From assembly GCA_024636155.1 (NCBI GenBank), contig JAGXHM010000129.1, positions 1 to 37,797 of the forward strand: DNA of 37,797 nucleotides. Direction: 5' to 3'. Below, piece by piece: positions 16,574 to 24,239 of the stretch; position 1 is the first letter of the stretch; each line of letters starts with the position of its first letter. The translations under genes and the position numbers were made by a program. Source of the DNA: Deltaproteobacteria bacterium (GTDB taxonomy: Bacteria; Desulfobacterota; Desulfuromonadia; Desulfuromonadales; BM103). The notes beneath the pieces were generated by a model, which was given only the letters and a program-made list of their open reading frames with translations, made no database searches and was not told the DNA's origin.

Positions 16574-17083
16574 ATGCCAAAGTTTATAATCTGTTATGTG
16601 AGAGCCGTTGATTACATTTCTACTAAAGTTGGTCGAGCAACAATGTATTTGATCTTCCTTATGATCGGTGTTTTGTTACTTGGTGCCATCACTAGAAATG
16701 TTATAAACATGCCGCTTTCCTGGACTGTGGAAATGGCGCAATTCATCATGACAGCATATTACATTGCTGGCGGCGCTTATTCGATGCAACTGAAAGATCA
16801 TGTCCGAATGGACCTGCTCTACGACCGGTGTTCAGAGAGAAACAAAGCCAAGATCGATGTTTGTACGAATATCTTTTTGCTTTTATATCTATGTGCTTTG
16901 CTTTACGGATCGATCTCGAGCACCATGTACGCCATTGAGTACGGGGAACGGAAATTCTCTGAGTGGAACCCCTCCATGATACCTATAAAAATTACTATGG
17001 TGGCAGGAATTATTTTAATGATACTGCAAACAATATCCACCTTTTTCAAAGACTTGGCCAAGGCTAGAGGGACCTCAATATAA
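16574..17083 (+). CDS. dctQ: TRAP transporter small membrane subunit
   Basis: The product is 169 residues. The ATG is 12 bases after CGGAGG, a rather long spacing. Four hydrophobic helices are visible, near residues 20-40 (ATMYLIFLMIGVLLLGAITR), 50-75, 98-118 (IFLLLYLCALLYG) and 135-155 (ITMVAGIILMILQT). WTVEMAQFIMTAYYIAGGAY and the DHVRMDLLYDR segment are typical of DctQ. It forms the membrane complex with DctM, overlapping it by one base (TAATG). The ANTAR-type leader about 300 bases upstream suggests control by the ethanolamine regulator EutV. Confidence 0.88.
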   Translation: MPKFIICYVRAVDYISTKVGRATMYLIFLMIGVLLLGAITRNVINMPLSWTVEMAQFIMTAYYIAGGAYSMQLKDHVRMDLLYDRCSERNKAKIDVCTNIFLLLYLCALLYGSISSTMYAIEYGERKFSEWNPSMIPIKITMVAGIILMILQTISTFFKDLAKARGTSI

Positions 17084-18417
17084 TGGGTTACGAAATTTCT
17101 TATGAAATGATTGCTCTCACGATGTTTGGGGGCATGCTGGTCATGATGTTGACTGGCCAACGTGTGTTTGCAGCCATTGGTTTTGTCTCTGCGGCTGCCG
17201 CCATGTGTTTGTATGGCAGAGGCGCCATTGAAATGCCATTTAATGCTGCATTTCAGCTGTTTAACTGGTACCCCATGTTGACACTGCCGCTATTTATCTA
17301 CATGGGGTATATCCTTTCTGAATCAGGTATCGCGGATGACTTGTATTCGATGTTTCATGTCTGGTTTGGTGGACTTAGGGGAGGCTTGGCCATTGGCACG
17401 ATCGGTCTGATGATTGTTATCTCAGCGATGAACGGACTCAGCGTTGCGGGTATGGCCATCGGTGCGACTATCGCACTTCCGGAAATGCTTCGCCGCGGAT
17501 ATGACAAGGTTATGATCACGGGGGTTGTGCAGGCGGGCAGTTCGCTTGGCATATTGGTTCCTCCCAGCGTTGTCCTGGTCCTCTACGGTATGATTGCGCG
17601 CCAACCTGTCGGCCGGCTCTGGTTGGCAGGTGTTGTCCCCGGCCTGATGATGGCAGGAATGTTTATCCTCTACATCGCCATCAGATGCAAATTGCAGCCT
17701 CATCTCGCGCCCACGGTCAGTGAAGAAGAATTAAACATGCCGTTTAGCGAGAAGCTTAAATACCTGCGAGCCGGCATCGTCCCGTTTCTGATTTTCTTTT
17801 CTATGACAGGTTTGTTCATAATGGGCGTTACCAGTCTGGTTGAAAGTTCCGCTGTTGGTGCCACCGCCGCGACTATCGCTGCATTTGCCAAACGCGCTCT
17901 AACCAAGAAAGTTATCGAAGAGACCCTCCGTAAAACGCTCGGAATCTCTTGCATGTTTATGTGGATTATCCTGGCAGCCATCAGTTTTGGTGCTATCTTT
18001 GACGGGATCGGCGCAGTCAAAGCTATTGAGTCTTTGTTTATTACGCAATGGGCCTTAAGCCCATGGGAAATACTCATAATGATGCAGTTGTCGTACATCG
18101 TGATGGGGATGTTCTTAGATGACACTGCGATGTTGGTCATTGTTGCGCCGCTTTATGTCCCTCTGATTGTGTCCCTAGGATTTAACCCCATCTGGTACGG
18201 GGTTCTGTATACGATCACATGTCAAATTGCCTATATGACGCCACCCTTTGGTTATAACTTGTTTTTAATGCGTGCGATGGCCCCCCCTGAAATTTCGTTA
18301 ACTGACATCTACCGCTCTATTATCCCCTTCGTATTGGTTATGACTATTGCTCTGATATTGATAATGGTTTTTCCGCAGATAGCACTCTGGCTACCAGATT
18401 ATGTTTATTCAAGATAG
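17083..18417 (+). CDS. dctM: TRAP transporter large permease subunit
   Basis: The product is 444 residues with about twelve hydrophobic segments, the usual size of DctM. Recognisable family stretches are MNGLSVAGMAIGATIALPEM, QAGSSLGILVPPSVVLVLYG with its GxxPPS-like turn, LDDTAMLVIVAPLYVPLI and TPPFGYNLFLMRA. The subunit conducts the substrate with an ion gradient after delivery by the binding protein. The start codon overlaps the dctQ stop. The gene is followed after 71 bases by dctP with a strong ribosome site. The substrate cannot be read from this subunit. Confidence 0.92.
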   Translation: MGYEISYEMIALTMFGGMLVMMLTGQRVFAAIGFVSAAAAMCLYGRGAIEMPFNAAFQLFNWYPMLTLPLFIYMGYILSESGIADDLYSMFHVWFGGLRGGLAIGTIGLMIVISAMNGLSVAGMAIGATIALPEMLRRGYDKVMITGVVQAGSSLGILVPPSVVLVLYGMIARQPVGRLWLAGVVPGLMMAGMFILYIAIRCKLQPHLAPTVSEEELNMPFSEKLKYLRAGIVPFLIFFSMTGLFIMGVTSLVESSAVGATAATIAAFAKRALTKKVIEETLRKTLGISCMFMWIILAAISFGAIFDGIGAVKAIESLFITQWALSPWEILIMMQLSYIVMGMFLDDTAMLVIVAPLYVPLIVSLGFNPIWYGVLYTITCQIAYMTPPFGYNLFLMRAMAPPEISLTDIYRSIIPFVLVMTIALILIMVFPQIALWLPDYVYSR

Positions 18418-18488
18418 TTTGCACGTGGCCCAACTTAGTCATTAGTTTCGGCATTCATCTTTAACAACCAACAAAGAGGAGGCTACCG

Positions 18489-19610
18489 ATGAAAGATGAA
18501 AAGATTTTGACCGCGAACCAGAGCCAAGACCAGGACAAAAACCAGGACCGAAAGCTTGACCGCCGAGAGTTTATCAAGAAAGCTGGTGTCATAACCACGG
18601 GGGCTGTTGCGGCCTCAACGGTGTTCAGTGTTCCAACAGTCTATGCCACGACTAACCCAATTAAATGGCGTATGCAGACCTATTCAGGGGCTCCTCTGGG
18701 TGCCCACGTCATCAAGCCCCAGATTGAAGCGTTTAACCGTGCTGCGTACGGCCAGATGGAGATCGAGTTGTACTATGCAGATCAGCTTGTTGCGACCAGT
18801 GAGCTTTTCCGTGCGATGCAAAATGGTACCATCGATGCCGTGCAGAGTGACGACGCGACCATGGCTTCCCCGGTTGATATCAATGTATTTGGCGGGTACT
18901 TCCCCTTCGCCACACGTTACAGTCTGGATGTGCCGGTTTTGTTCAAGTACTATGGTCTCAACGAAATCTGGCAAGAAGCTTACGACGAAGTTAAAGGCGT
19001 GGAATGGCTTGGTGCCGGAGCTTGGGATCCATTGCATATTTTCACCAAGAAGCCGATCCGCAGCGTAGCAGACATGAAGGGCATGCGCGTGTTCGGTGTG
19101 CCTACCGCCGGCAAGTTCCTGTCGCGTTACGGTCTGGTGCCTGTCACCCTGCCGTGGGATGATATTGAGGTGGCGATTCAAACCGGCGAGCTCGATGGAG
19201 TGGCCTGGTGCGGATTTACCGAAGCCTACGAAGTCGGCTGGGCCGATGTCTGTAACTATGCTTTGTTGAACAACGTGACCGGTGCCTGGTTCGGCTCATA
19301 CTTCGCGAACAGCAAGAGCTGGGCAAAAGTTCCGCCGCATTTGCAGGAGCTGTTCAAGCTCTCCATGGACAGCTCGCACTACTACCGCCAGGTTTGGTAT
19401 TGGGGCGGCGAGGCCAAGTTGCGCGTTGAGGGCAAGAAAATGGAATTGACCACGATCCCGGCCCATGAATGGGACCAGGTGGTTAAAGATTCGGAAGACT
19501 TTTGGGATGACATCGCCAAGAGCAGCCCGCGTGCCGCCAAGGTGGTGCAAATCTTTAAGAACTATCGCAAGGTCATGGAAAAAGCCGGCGTACCTTACCG
19601 TTACAGTTAA
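18489..19610 (+). CDS. dctP: Tat-exported TRAP solute-binding protein
   Basis: The product is 373 residues; the ATG follows GAGGAGG. The leader carries a twin-arginine motif (DRREFIKKAG) and a hydrophobic core (VITTGAVAASTVFSVPTVYA), so export is by the Tat route in folded form. The mature part has the DctP order: FRAMQNGTIDAVQ, KKPIRSVADMKGMRVFG, then IQTGELDGVAW. The Arg in GMRVFG sits where carboxylate-binding DctP proteins have their substrate Arg, a point against a simple amine substrate. The pocket region is aromatic-rich (WCGFTEAYEVGW). Context points to ethanolamine uptake because the leader is EutV-type and no eutH is present. I treat that as inference. Confidence 0.88.
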   Translation: MKDEKILTANQSQDQDKNQDRKLDRREFIKKAGVITTGAVAASTVFSVPTVYATTNPIKWRMQTYSGAPLGAHVIKPQIEAFNRAAYGQMEIELYYADQLVATSELFRAMQNGTIDAVQSDDATMASPVDINVFGGYFPFATRYSLDVPVLFKYYGLNEIWQEAYDEVKGVEWLGAGAWDPLHIFTKKPIRSVADMKGMRVFGVPTAGKFLSRYGLVPVTLPWDDIEVAIQTGELDGVAWCGFTEAYEVGWADVCNYALLNNVTGAWFGSYFANSKSWAKVPPHLQELFKLSMDSSHYYRQVWYWGGEAKLRVEGKKMELTTIPAHEWDQVVKDSEDFWDDIAKSSPRAAKVVQIFKNYRKVMEKAGVPYRYS

Positions 19611-19620
19611 TTGCCAGTCG

Positions 19621-19657
19621 GCTCGCCCCTGCGTCACTGCAGGGGCGAGCTTTCTTT
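19621..19657 (+). terminator. intrinsic terminator of the TRAP operon
   Basis: GCTCGCCCCTGC (19621-19632) pairs perfectly with GCAGGGGCGAGC (19639-19650) around GTCACT, followed by TTTCTTT. It separates the TRAP unit from the eut unit, so eutS needs its own promoter. Confidence 0.93.
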
Positions 19658-19669
19658 GTTGATAAGTTA

Positions 19670-19698
19670 TTCAAAAACAGCTTGTTACGCTATATAGT
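19670..19698 (+). promoter_or_regulatory. candidate sigma-70 promoter for the eutS leader
   Basis: TTCAAA (19670-19675) and TATAGT (19693-19698) are 17 bases apart, a fair -35/-10 pair. It stands after the TRAP terminator and about 45 bases before the ANTAR hairpin, the expected place. Confidence 0.4.
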
Positions 19699-19740
19699 TA
19701 CTTGTCGTAGTCATCAAATAGCATTACAAAGGGGTTACTG

Positions 19741-19760
19741 GTCACGCAATGGCGTGTGAC
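19741..19760 (+). promoter_or_regulatory. ANTAR (EutV-type) hairpin before eutS
   Basis: GTCACGC (19741-19747) and GTGTGAC (19754-19760) form a 7-bp stem with one G-U pair. The hexaloop is AATGGC, with A first and G fourth. It is nearly the same as the P1 before the TRAP genes. A second hairpin is not clear. The best weak options are loop AAAGGG at 19728-19733 just upstream and AATGCT at 19772-19777 downstream. Confidence 0.72.
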
Positions 19761-19783
19761 ACAAGACGGTGAATGCTTTCATA

Positions 19784-19811
19784 AAGCTGACAACCCTTGC
19801 AGGCTTTTTTT
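19784..19811 (+). terminator. leader terminator before eutS
   Basis: AAGCTGACAA pairs with TTGCAGGCTT around CCC, with one bulged base on each side, and runs into seven T (19805-19811). An in-frame ATG at 19769 would place this structure inside the gene, which argues for the GTG start at 19823. Confidence 0.7.
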
Positions 19812-19822
19812 GGGAGTGGATA

Positions 19823-20176
19823 GTGGCTGATCTCGAAGACAAGCAACGCATGATTCAAGAGTATGTGCCCGGCAAGCAGCTGACGTTAGCGCATCTTATT
19901 GCGAATCCTCAGAAATCTATCTGTCAGAGCCTTGGTTTGGATGATGACATAACTGGTGCCATCGGCATCTTAACGATTACTCCTGGTGAGGCGGCCATTA
20001 TTGCTGCCGATGTTGCGACAAAGGCAGCGGATGTACAGATCGGTTTTCTAGATCGGTTTGGTGGTGCACTTGTGATTACAGGCGACATTGCAAGTGTAGA
20101 ATCATCGATCAACAATGTTATTGAAGTGTTCGAGACTGTTTTACATTTTGCGACAACTGCGATCACTCGATCTTAA
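19823..20176 (+). CDS. eutS: ethanolamine microcompartment shell protein EutS (BMC-H, permuted)
   Basis: The product is 117 residues from the GTG at 19823, preceded by TTGGGAG. That start gives [20 protein letters not shown], matching the usual EutS start, and avoids coding through the leader terminator. The conserved [19 protein letters not shown] opens the circularly permuted BMC fold, followed by [20 protein letters not shown] and [20 protein letters not shown]. EutS hexamers are bent and tile the shell. It is the first gene of the eut unit, 11 bases before eutP. An ANTAR hairpin and terminator in its leader suggest EutV antitermination. Confidence 0.93.
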   Translation: MADLEDKQRMIQEYVPGKQLTLAHLIANPQKSICQSLGLDDDITGAIGILTITPGEAAIIAADVATKAADVQIGFLDRFGGALVITGDIASVESSINNVIEVFETVLHFATTAITRS

Positions 20177-20187
20177 ATGGCATTCCG

Positions 20188-20610
20188 ATGAAAAGAATGT
20201 TGCTGGTTGGAAAAACTGGAAGTGGCAAAACGTCCCTCATTCAAGCCTTACTAGACCAGGAATTGAGCTACAGGAAGACTCAGGCGATAACCTTTAACGG
20301 AACCTTTATTGATTCACCGGGTGAATTCTTGGAAAATAGGCGCTTATACTCTGCTTTACTGGCTTCTGCCATGACGTGTGATGTTGTTGGTCTGGTGCAG
20401 GATGCAACGGGGAGAAACAGTCATTATCCTCCTAACTTTGCATCTATGTTTAAAAAAGAGATGATCGGGATTGTCACTAAGGTGGACAAGGAATCGAGTA
20501 ATCCAGAAAGAGCTGAAAAGTTCCTACGCTGGGCTGGAGTCGAAAATATTGTTAAGACAAGCTCAATTGATAAAATCGGGCTTGAGCAACTAAGGCTATG
20601 CCTTATTTAA
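20188..20610 (+). CDS. eutP: EutP, P-loop NTPase / candidate acetate kinase
   Basis: The product is 140 residues. Walker A is GKTGSGKT at residues 8-15. DSPGE serves as the G3-like DxxG segment and TKVDKESS as the G4-like motif. The length is as for EutP proteins. EutP homologues bind nucleotide, and an acetate kinase activity has been reported in the family, which would recover ATP from acetyl-phosphate. No classical ackA is in the window, so that role would fit here. The ribosome site is poor (TTAAATGGCATTCCG), so coupling to eutS, 11 bases upstream, is probable. Confidence 0.88.
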   Translation: MKRMLLVGKTGSGKTSLIQALLDQELSYRKTQAITFNGTFIDSPGEFLENRRLYSALLASAMTCDVVGLVQDATGRNSHYPPNFASMFKKEMIGIVTKVDKESSNPERAEKFLRWAGVENIVKTSSIDKIGLEQLRLCLI

Positions 20611-20619
20611 GGTAAATTT

Positions 20620-21192
20620 ATGGCGTATAAAATTGTAATAGCTGATGATGAACCCATTACCAGGTTGAATATGTATGAAATCCTGGTTGGTTCTGGCTAC
20701 GATGTTGTCGGTGAGGCTGGCGACGGGTTTGATGCCCTGGAACTCTGCCGAACTCATTGCCCCGAGCTGGCTATACTGGATATCAAAATGCCATTAATCG
20801 ATGGCTTGAAAGCTGCGCAACAAATCAAAGAAGAAAAGTTAGCTGGCAGCGTTTTATTGCTGACCGCCTATAGCGGCAAAGAGTTTGTGGATCAAGCTAA
20901 AGCGGTTGGAGTTGAAGGTTATCTTGTTAAGCCGGTGTCTGAAGAGTCGTTGCTCCCCATGGTCGAAGTTGCCATTGCCAAGGGCATGGAAATGGATCGT
21001 ATGAGAGAAGATATCCGTAAGGTTCAGGGCGAGCTTGAAGACAGAAAGTTGATTGAAAGAGCAAAAGGGATATTGATGGTCCAGGACCAACTCTGCGAAG
21101 GGGATGCGTACAAGAAAATACGCAGAATAAGTATGGATAAAGGGTGTCCAATGAAAGAAATCGCCAAGGCTATCCTGATCAATGGTTGCTGA
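20620..21192 (+). CDS. eutV: EutV, response regulator with ANTAR RNA-binding output
   Basis: The product is 190 residues. The receiver domain (1-120) has the acidic pair D9/D10, phospho-acceptor D54 in LAILDIKMP, T82 and K104 in YLVKP. A helical linker leads to the ANTAR domain (about 130-188): LEDRKLIERAKGILMVQDQL, then AYKKIRRISMDKGCPMKEIA. Phosphorylated EutV binds paired A-x-x-G-x-x hexaloop hairpins in nascent RNA and blocks a terminator. Such hairpins are found before the TRAP genes, eutS and eutA in this window. Its gene overlaps eutW by 11 bases. Confidence 0.95.
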   Translation: MAYKIVIADDEPITRLNMYEILVGSGYDVVGEAGDGFDALELCRTHCPELAILDIKMPLIDGLKAAQQIKEEKLAGSVLLLTAYSGKEFVDQAKAVGVEGYLVKPVSEESLLPMVEVAIAKGMEMDRMREDIRKVQGELEDRKLIERAKGILMVQDQLCEGDAYKKIRRISMDKGCPMKEIAKAILINGC

Positions 21193-22633
21193 TGCTCACA
21201 TGCTTCCTGCCCTCTCTCTGCAGCATTCAGACCTGACTGAAGAGGATAGTCAAACCATTGCAAAGATTGCTGGATGTCTTAATAGTATTGCTGACTTGAT
21301 GGAATCAGATGTTTTTATCGATTGCTGTACAAGAGATCCAGATGTCGCGATCGTGGTGGCACAAGCTCAACCATCAAATGCAAAGTCACTTTATCTAGGA
21401 TCAGTAGTTGGTAAATTTGCTCATCGCAGCAAAGAACCGGCCGTTATCAGGACCCTGGAAATTGGGATGCCCACAATGGATATGAGAGGTGTGACGCAAG
21501 AAAATAAAAACGTGCGTCAAAGTGTCTCGCCGATCAAAAATTTAGAGGGTGAAGTTATCGGTGCCCTGATCGCCGAAAAAGATGTGACCAAAAGCGTTAA
21601 AGCAGAGGAAAAACTTTCGGTTTTGACTCGTACAACAGAACAATTGATCGAGAGAGGGGCCAGCTCTAAGGGTGGTGAAAAAAGCCTTCCATACTATGTG
21701 ACTGACGGTATCCTGATGTTTAACCGTTCCGGAGTGTGTACTTATGCTAACCCGGTCGCTGAAGATATTTATCAGAACCTTGGCTATATAGAACCACTTG
21801 AAGGTTGCAGCTTTTCAAATATGACTTTTCATGGGGTAGAATTTGACGATATTTTAGAGAGAAAACAAGTCAATCTCAACGATCTAGAGGTTGGAGGTTA
21901 TAACTTTCATATCAAATACACGTATGTAAAAAATAAAAACGATGACCTGTCCGGGGTTGTCATGCTGATTAATGATGTAACGGATGTTAAGAATAAAGAA
22001 AAAGAACTAATCCTTAAGACTGTTGCAATTAGTGAAATTCATCATCGGGTGAAAAATAATCTGCAGGCGATTGCGAGTCTTTTAAAACTTCAATCTAGAA
22101 GGATTGATAATCAAGCAGCCAAAGATGCCTTCAATGAAAGCATTAACCAGGTTCTTAGCATTGCAGCAACGCATGAAATATTGGCTGAGGAAGGTAGTGA
22201 TGATGTAGATATAAAGACCATGTTGAACAAGATAAAAGCCAACACGTTGAGACATGGTCTGGCAGCAAGTAAGAACATCTCTATCAACGTGAAGGGTGAC
22301 ACCTTTGTGTGCGACTCTGATATGGCAAATTCAATAGCTTTGGTCGTCAATGAATTAACTCAGAATTGTTTGAAATATGCATTCACTGGCAGAAAATCTG
22401 GGACAATTGAAATTGAAATTTGCAATGGTGCGATGTATTCTAATATTTCAATCATCGACAACGGCGTCGGTTTTGATATGAAGAAAGAATGTTCAGACAA
22501 TTTGGGGCTAACCATCGTGCGTCGTATCGTCACAGAAAAGTTATGCGGGAATCTCACTACTGAATCCAACACTAACGGTACAAGGGTCTTGTTTGATTTC
22601 CCTTTGGCTCAGGTGAGTGTCAAGAGTATGTAA
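21182..22633 (+). CDS. eutW: EutW, sensor histidine kinase for EutV
   Basis: The product is 483 residues without membrane segments, so it is a cytoplasmic sensor. The N-terminal 150 residues form a GAF-like sensor region (VAIVVAQAQPSNAKSLYLGS, then QSVSPIKNLEGEVIGALIAE). A PAS-like domain occurs near 165-275 (GILMFNRSGVCTYANPVAED). The HisKA_2 dimerisation helix has EIHHRVKNNLQAIASLL with His287/His288. The ATPase domain has VVNELTQNCLKYAF, IIDNGVGFD and LGLTIVRRIV. Ethanolamine is the signal for EutW homologues. The start overlaps eutV, so the two are made together. Confidence 0.92.
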   Translation: MVADAHMLPALSLQHSDLTEEDSQTIAKIAGCLNSIADLMESDVFIDCCTRDPDVAIVVAQAQPSNAKSLYLGSVVGKFAHRSKEPAVIRTLEIGMPTMDMRGVTQENKNVRQSVSPIKNLEGEVIGALIAEKDVTKSVKAEEKLSVLTRTTEQLIERGASSKGGEKSLPYYVTDGILMFNRSGVCTYANPVAEDIYQNLGYIEPLEGCSFSNMTFHGVEFDDILERKQVNLNDLEVGGYNFHIKYTYVKNKNDDLSGVVMLINDVTDVKNKEKELILKTVAISEIHHRVKNNLQAIASLLKLQSRRIDNQAAKDAFNESINQVLSIAATHEILAEEGSDDVDIKTMLNKIKANTLRHGLAASKNISINVKGDTFVCDSDMANSIALVVNELTQNCLKYAFTGRKSGTIEIEICNGAMYSNISIIDNGVGFDMKKECSDNLGLTIVRRIVTEKLCGNLTTESNTNGTRVLFDFPLAQVSVKSM

Positions 22634-22695
22634 ACGGTCCAGCAGGAACAATTCCTGAAGTACCGAGGGTATGTTGACAAGTTAAAACTATATTT

Positions 22696-22731
22696 GTGCG
22701 CAACGGCGTGCACGAATAAGGCATCGGAGCC
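22696..22731 (+). promoter_or_regulatory. dual-hairpin ANTAR (EutV-type) RNA site before eutA
   Basis: P1 is GTGCGC (22696-22701) and GTGCAC (22708-22713) with loop AACGGC. P2 is GGC (22720-22722) and GCC (22729-22731) with loop ATCGGA. Both hexaloops have A first and G fourth. The GCC arm of P2 is also the first three bases of the terminator stem that follows, so the two folds exclude each other. Confidence 0.88.
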
Positions 22732-22769
22732 AGGATCTGCGTTTTATTATACGCGGTTTCGGGCTTTTT
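22729..22769 (+). terminator. regulated terminator between eutW and eutA
   Basis: GCCAGGATCTGCGT (22729-22742) pairs with ACGCGGTTTCGGGC (22751-22764) over 14 positions with two mismatches, followed by TTTTT. It overlaps ANTAR hairpin P2 by three bases. Confidence 0.88.
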
Positions 22770-22787
22770 GTATTATTAGGGGCGCGA

Positions 22788-24221
22788 GTGAAGGAACATA
22801 TATTAAGCGTCGGAATTGACATCGGAACCACAACGACCCAATTGGTGTTCAGTCGTCTTACATTGGAAAATACGGCATCTATGATTTCGATACCTCGAGT
22901 TGAAATTATAGCCAAGGAGGTTGTTTTTCAGAGCGCAATCCACTTCACACCGTTGAGGTCGCAAAGCGAAATTGATGAACATAAAGTAAGAGAATTGATT
23001 GAACAAGAGTACCGATCTGCCGGTATTACTCCCGACCAGGTTCAGACCGGTGCCGTTATTATCACCGGCGAAGCGGCCAGGAAGAAGAACGCCGAAAGCG
23101 TTTTACGCACCCTGAGCGGATTGGCCGGGGAATTTGTCGTGGCCACGGCTGGGCCGGCGTTGGAAGGCATTATCGCCGGCAAAGGCGCCGGCGCAGCACA
23201 AGAGTCAAAGAAAAGAGGCGCAACGATCGCGAATTTGGATATTGGTGGGGGTACCACCAATATTGCCGTGTTCAGAAATGGCGATGTTATCGACACTGCC
23301 TGTCTGGATATTGGCGGCAGGTTGATCCGTTGTAAAGATGAAGGCGGCGAGGTGGCTTATGTCGCCGACAAGATGCGGCATCTGACTCGAACCATGAACC
23401 TGGTCATCAATGAGGGCCAGAGCCTCACCAAGGCGCTGAGTGAAAAGATTGCACGACGCATGGCGGGCATCCTGGAAGAGGTCCTGGGGGTTTCTCCAGC
23501 GTCGCAGGAATTGCCTTTCATGCTCAACGATCATGACCTGAAGAGAGATTACCGGATCGATTATGTCTCCTTTTCGGGGGGAGTTGCCGATTCCATCAAC
23601 GACATAAGGGGGGAGGCCGATTTTCAGTATGGGGACCTCGGTAAATTCCTCGGCAAGGCGATTGCCGACTCTAGGATTCCCCAGCAGTTGAAAATTCTTA
23701 AGGCTGTCGAGACCATCCGTGCGACCGTGGTCGGTGCCGGGTCGCACACGACCGACATCAGCGGCAGTACCATCTCGGTGTCTCCTTCGGCTCTGCCGTT
23801 GAAAAACATACCGGTGTTAAAGCTGTCCGCCGAGGATGAGGCCCTGCCGGTGGAGGCCTGGGGAGAAGCCATCCGCAAAAAGATGCAATGGTTCAACTTG
23901 GAAGGGGAGAAACAGCAGATGGCGCTTGCTTTTAAAGGCCCGGACAACCTTGGTTTCCACGAGGTGGAGACACTGGCGGCAGGTGTTATCAAAGGGATGG
24001 AAGACGTCCTTTGCAAAGACTGCCCATTGATTGTGGTAATTGAAAGAGATCTGGCAAAGGTCATGGGGCAGACCCTGCTGAGTCAGTTGGGATTTAAGAA
24101 GGATGTCATCTGCATTGATACGATCAAGGTCGAGAATGGGGACTATATCGATATCGGCAGGGAACTTGCCGAAAGTAATGTTGTCCCTGTGATCGTCAAG
24201 ACTCTGGTTCTTAATTATTAA
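22788..24221 (+). CDS. eutA: EutA, ethanolamine ammonia-lyase reactivating factor
   Basis: The product is 477 residues from a GTG preceded by AGGGG. The Hsp70/actin-like ATPase fold has SVGIDIGTTTTQLVFSRL at the start, NLDIGGGTTNIAVF and the adenosine region VVGAGSHTTDISGS. EutA exchanges damaged cobalamin on EutBC for fresh adenosylcobalamin using ATP. The gene follows the regulated terminator, so it opens the catalytic part of the locus. Base composition rises visibly to GC-richer from about 23040 onward, inside this gene. Confidence 0.93.
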   Translation: MKEHILSVGIDIGTTTTQLVFSRLTLENTASMISIPRVEIIAKEVVFQSAIHFTPLRSQSEIDEHKVRELIEQEYRSAGITPDQVQTGAVIITGEAARKKNAESVLRTLSGLAGEFVVATAGPALEGIIAGKGAGAAQESKKRGATIANLDIGGGTTNIAVFRNGDVIDTACLDIGGRLIRCKDEGGEVAYVADKMRHLTRTMNLVINEGQSLTKALSEKIARRMAGILEEVLGVSPASQELPFMLNDHDLKRDYRIDYVSFSGGVADSINDIRGEADFQYGDLGKFLGKAIADSRIPQQLKILKAVETIRATVVGAGSHTTDISGSTISVSPSALPLKNIPVLKLSAEDEALPVEAWGEAIRKKMQWFNLEGEKQQMALAFKGPDNLGFHEVETLAAGVIKGMEDVLCKDCPLIVVIERDLAKVMGQTLLSQLGFKKDVICIDTIKVENGDYIDIGRELAESNVVPVIVKTLVLNY

Positions 24222-24239
24222 AGGAAAATAAGGATCGCC

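Noticed and set aside
19769-19822. ATG at 19769 as the start of eutS.
   Set aside because: It would translate the leader terminator and adds residues absent from the family; the GTG at 19823 has a ribosome site and gives the expected N-terminus.
22674-22679. A perfect TTGACA as -35 box of a promoter for eutA.
   Set aside because: No -10 box stands at 16-18 bases; the nearby TATATT is far too close, and a start there would fall inside hairpin P1.
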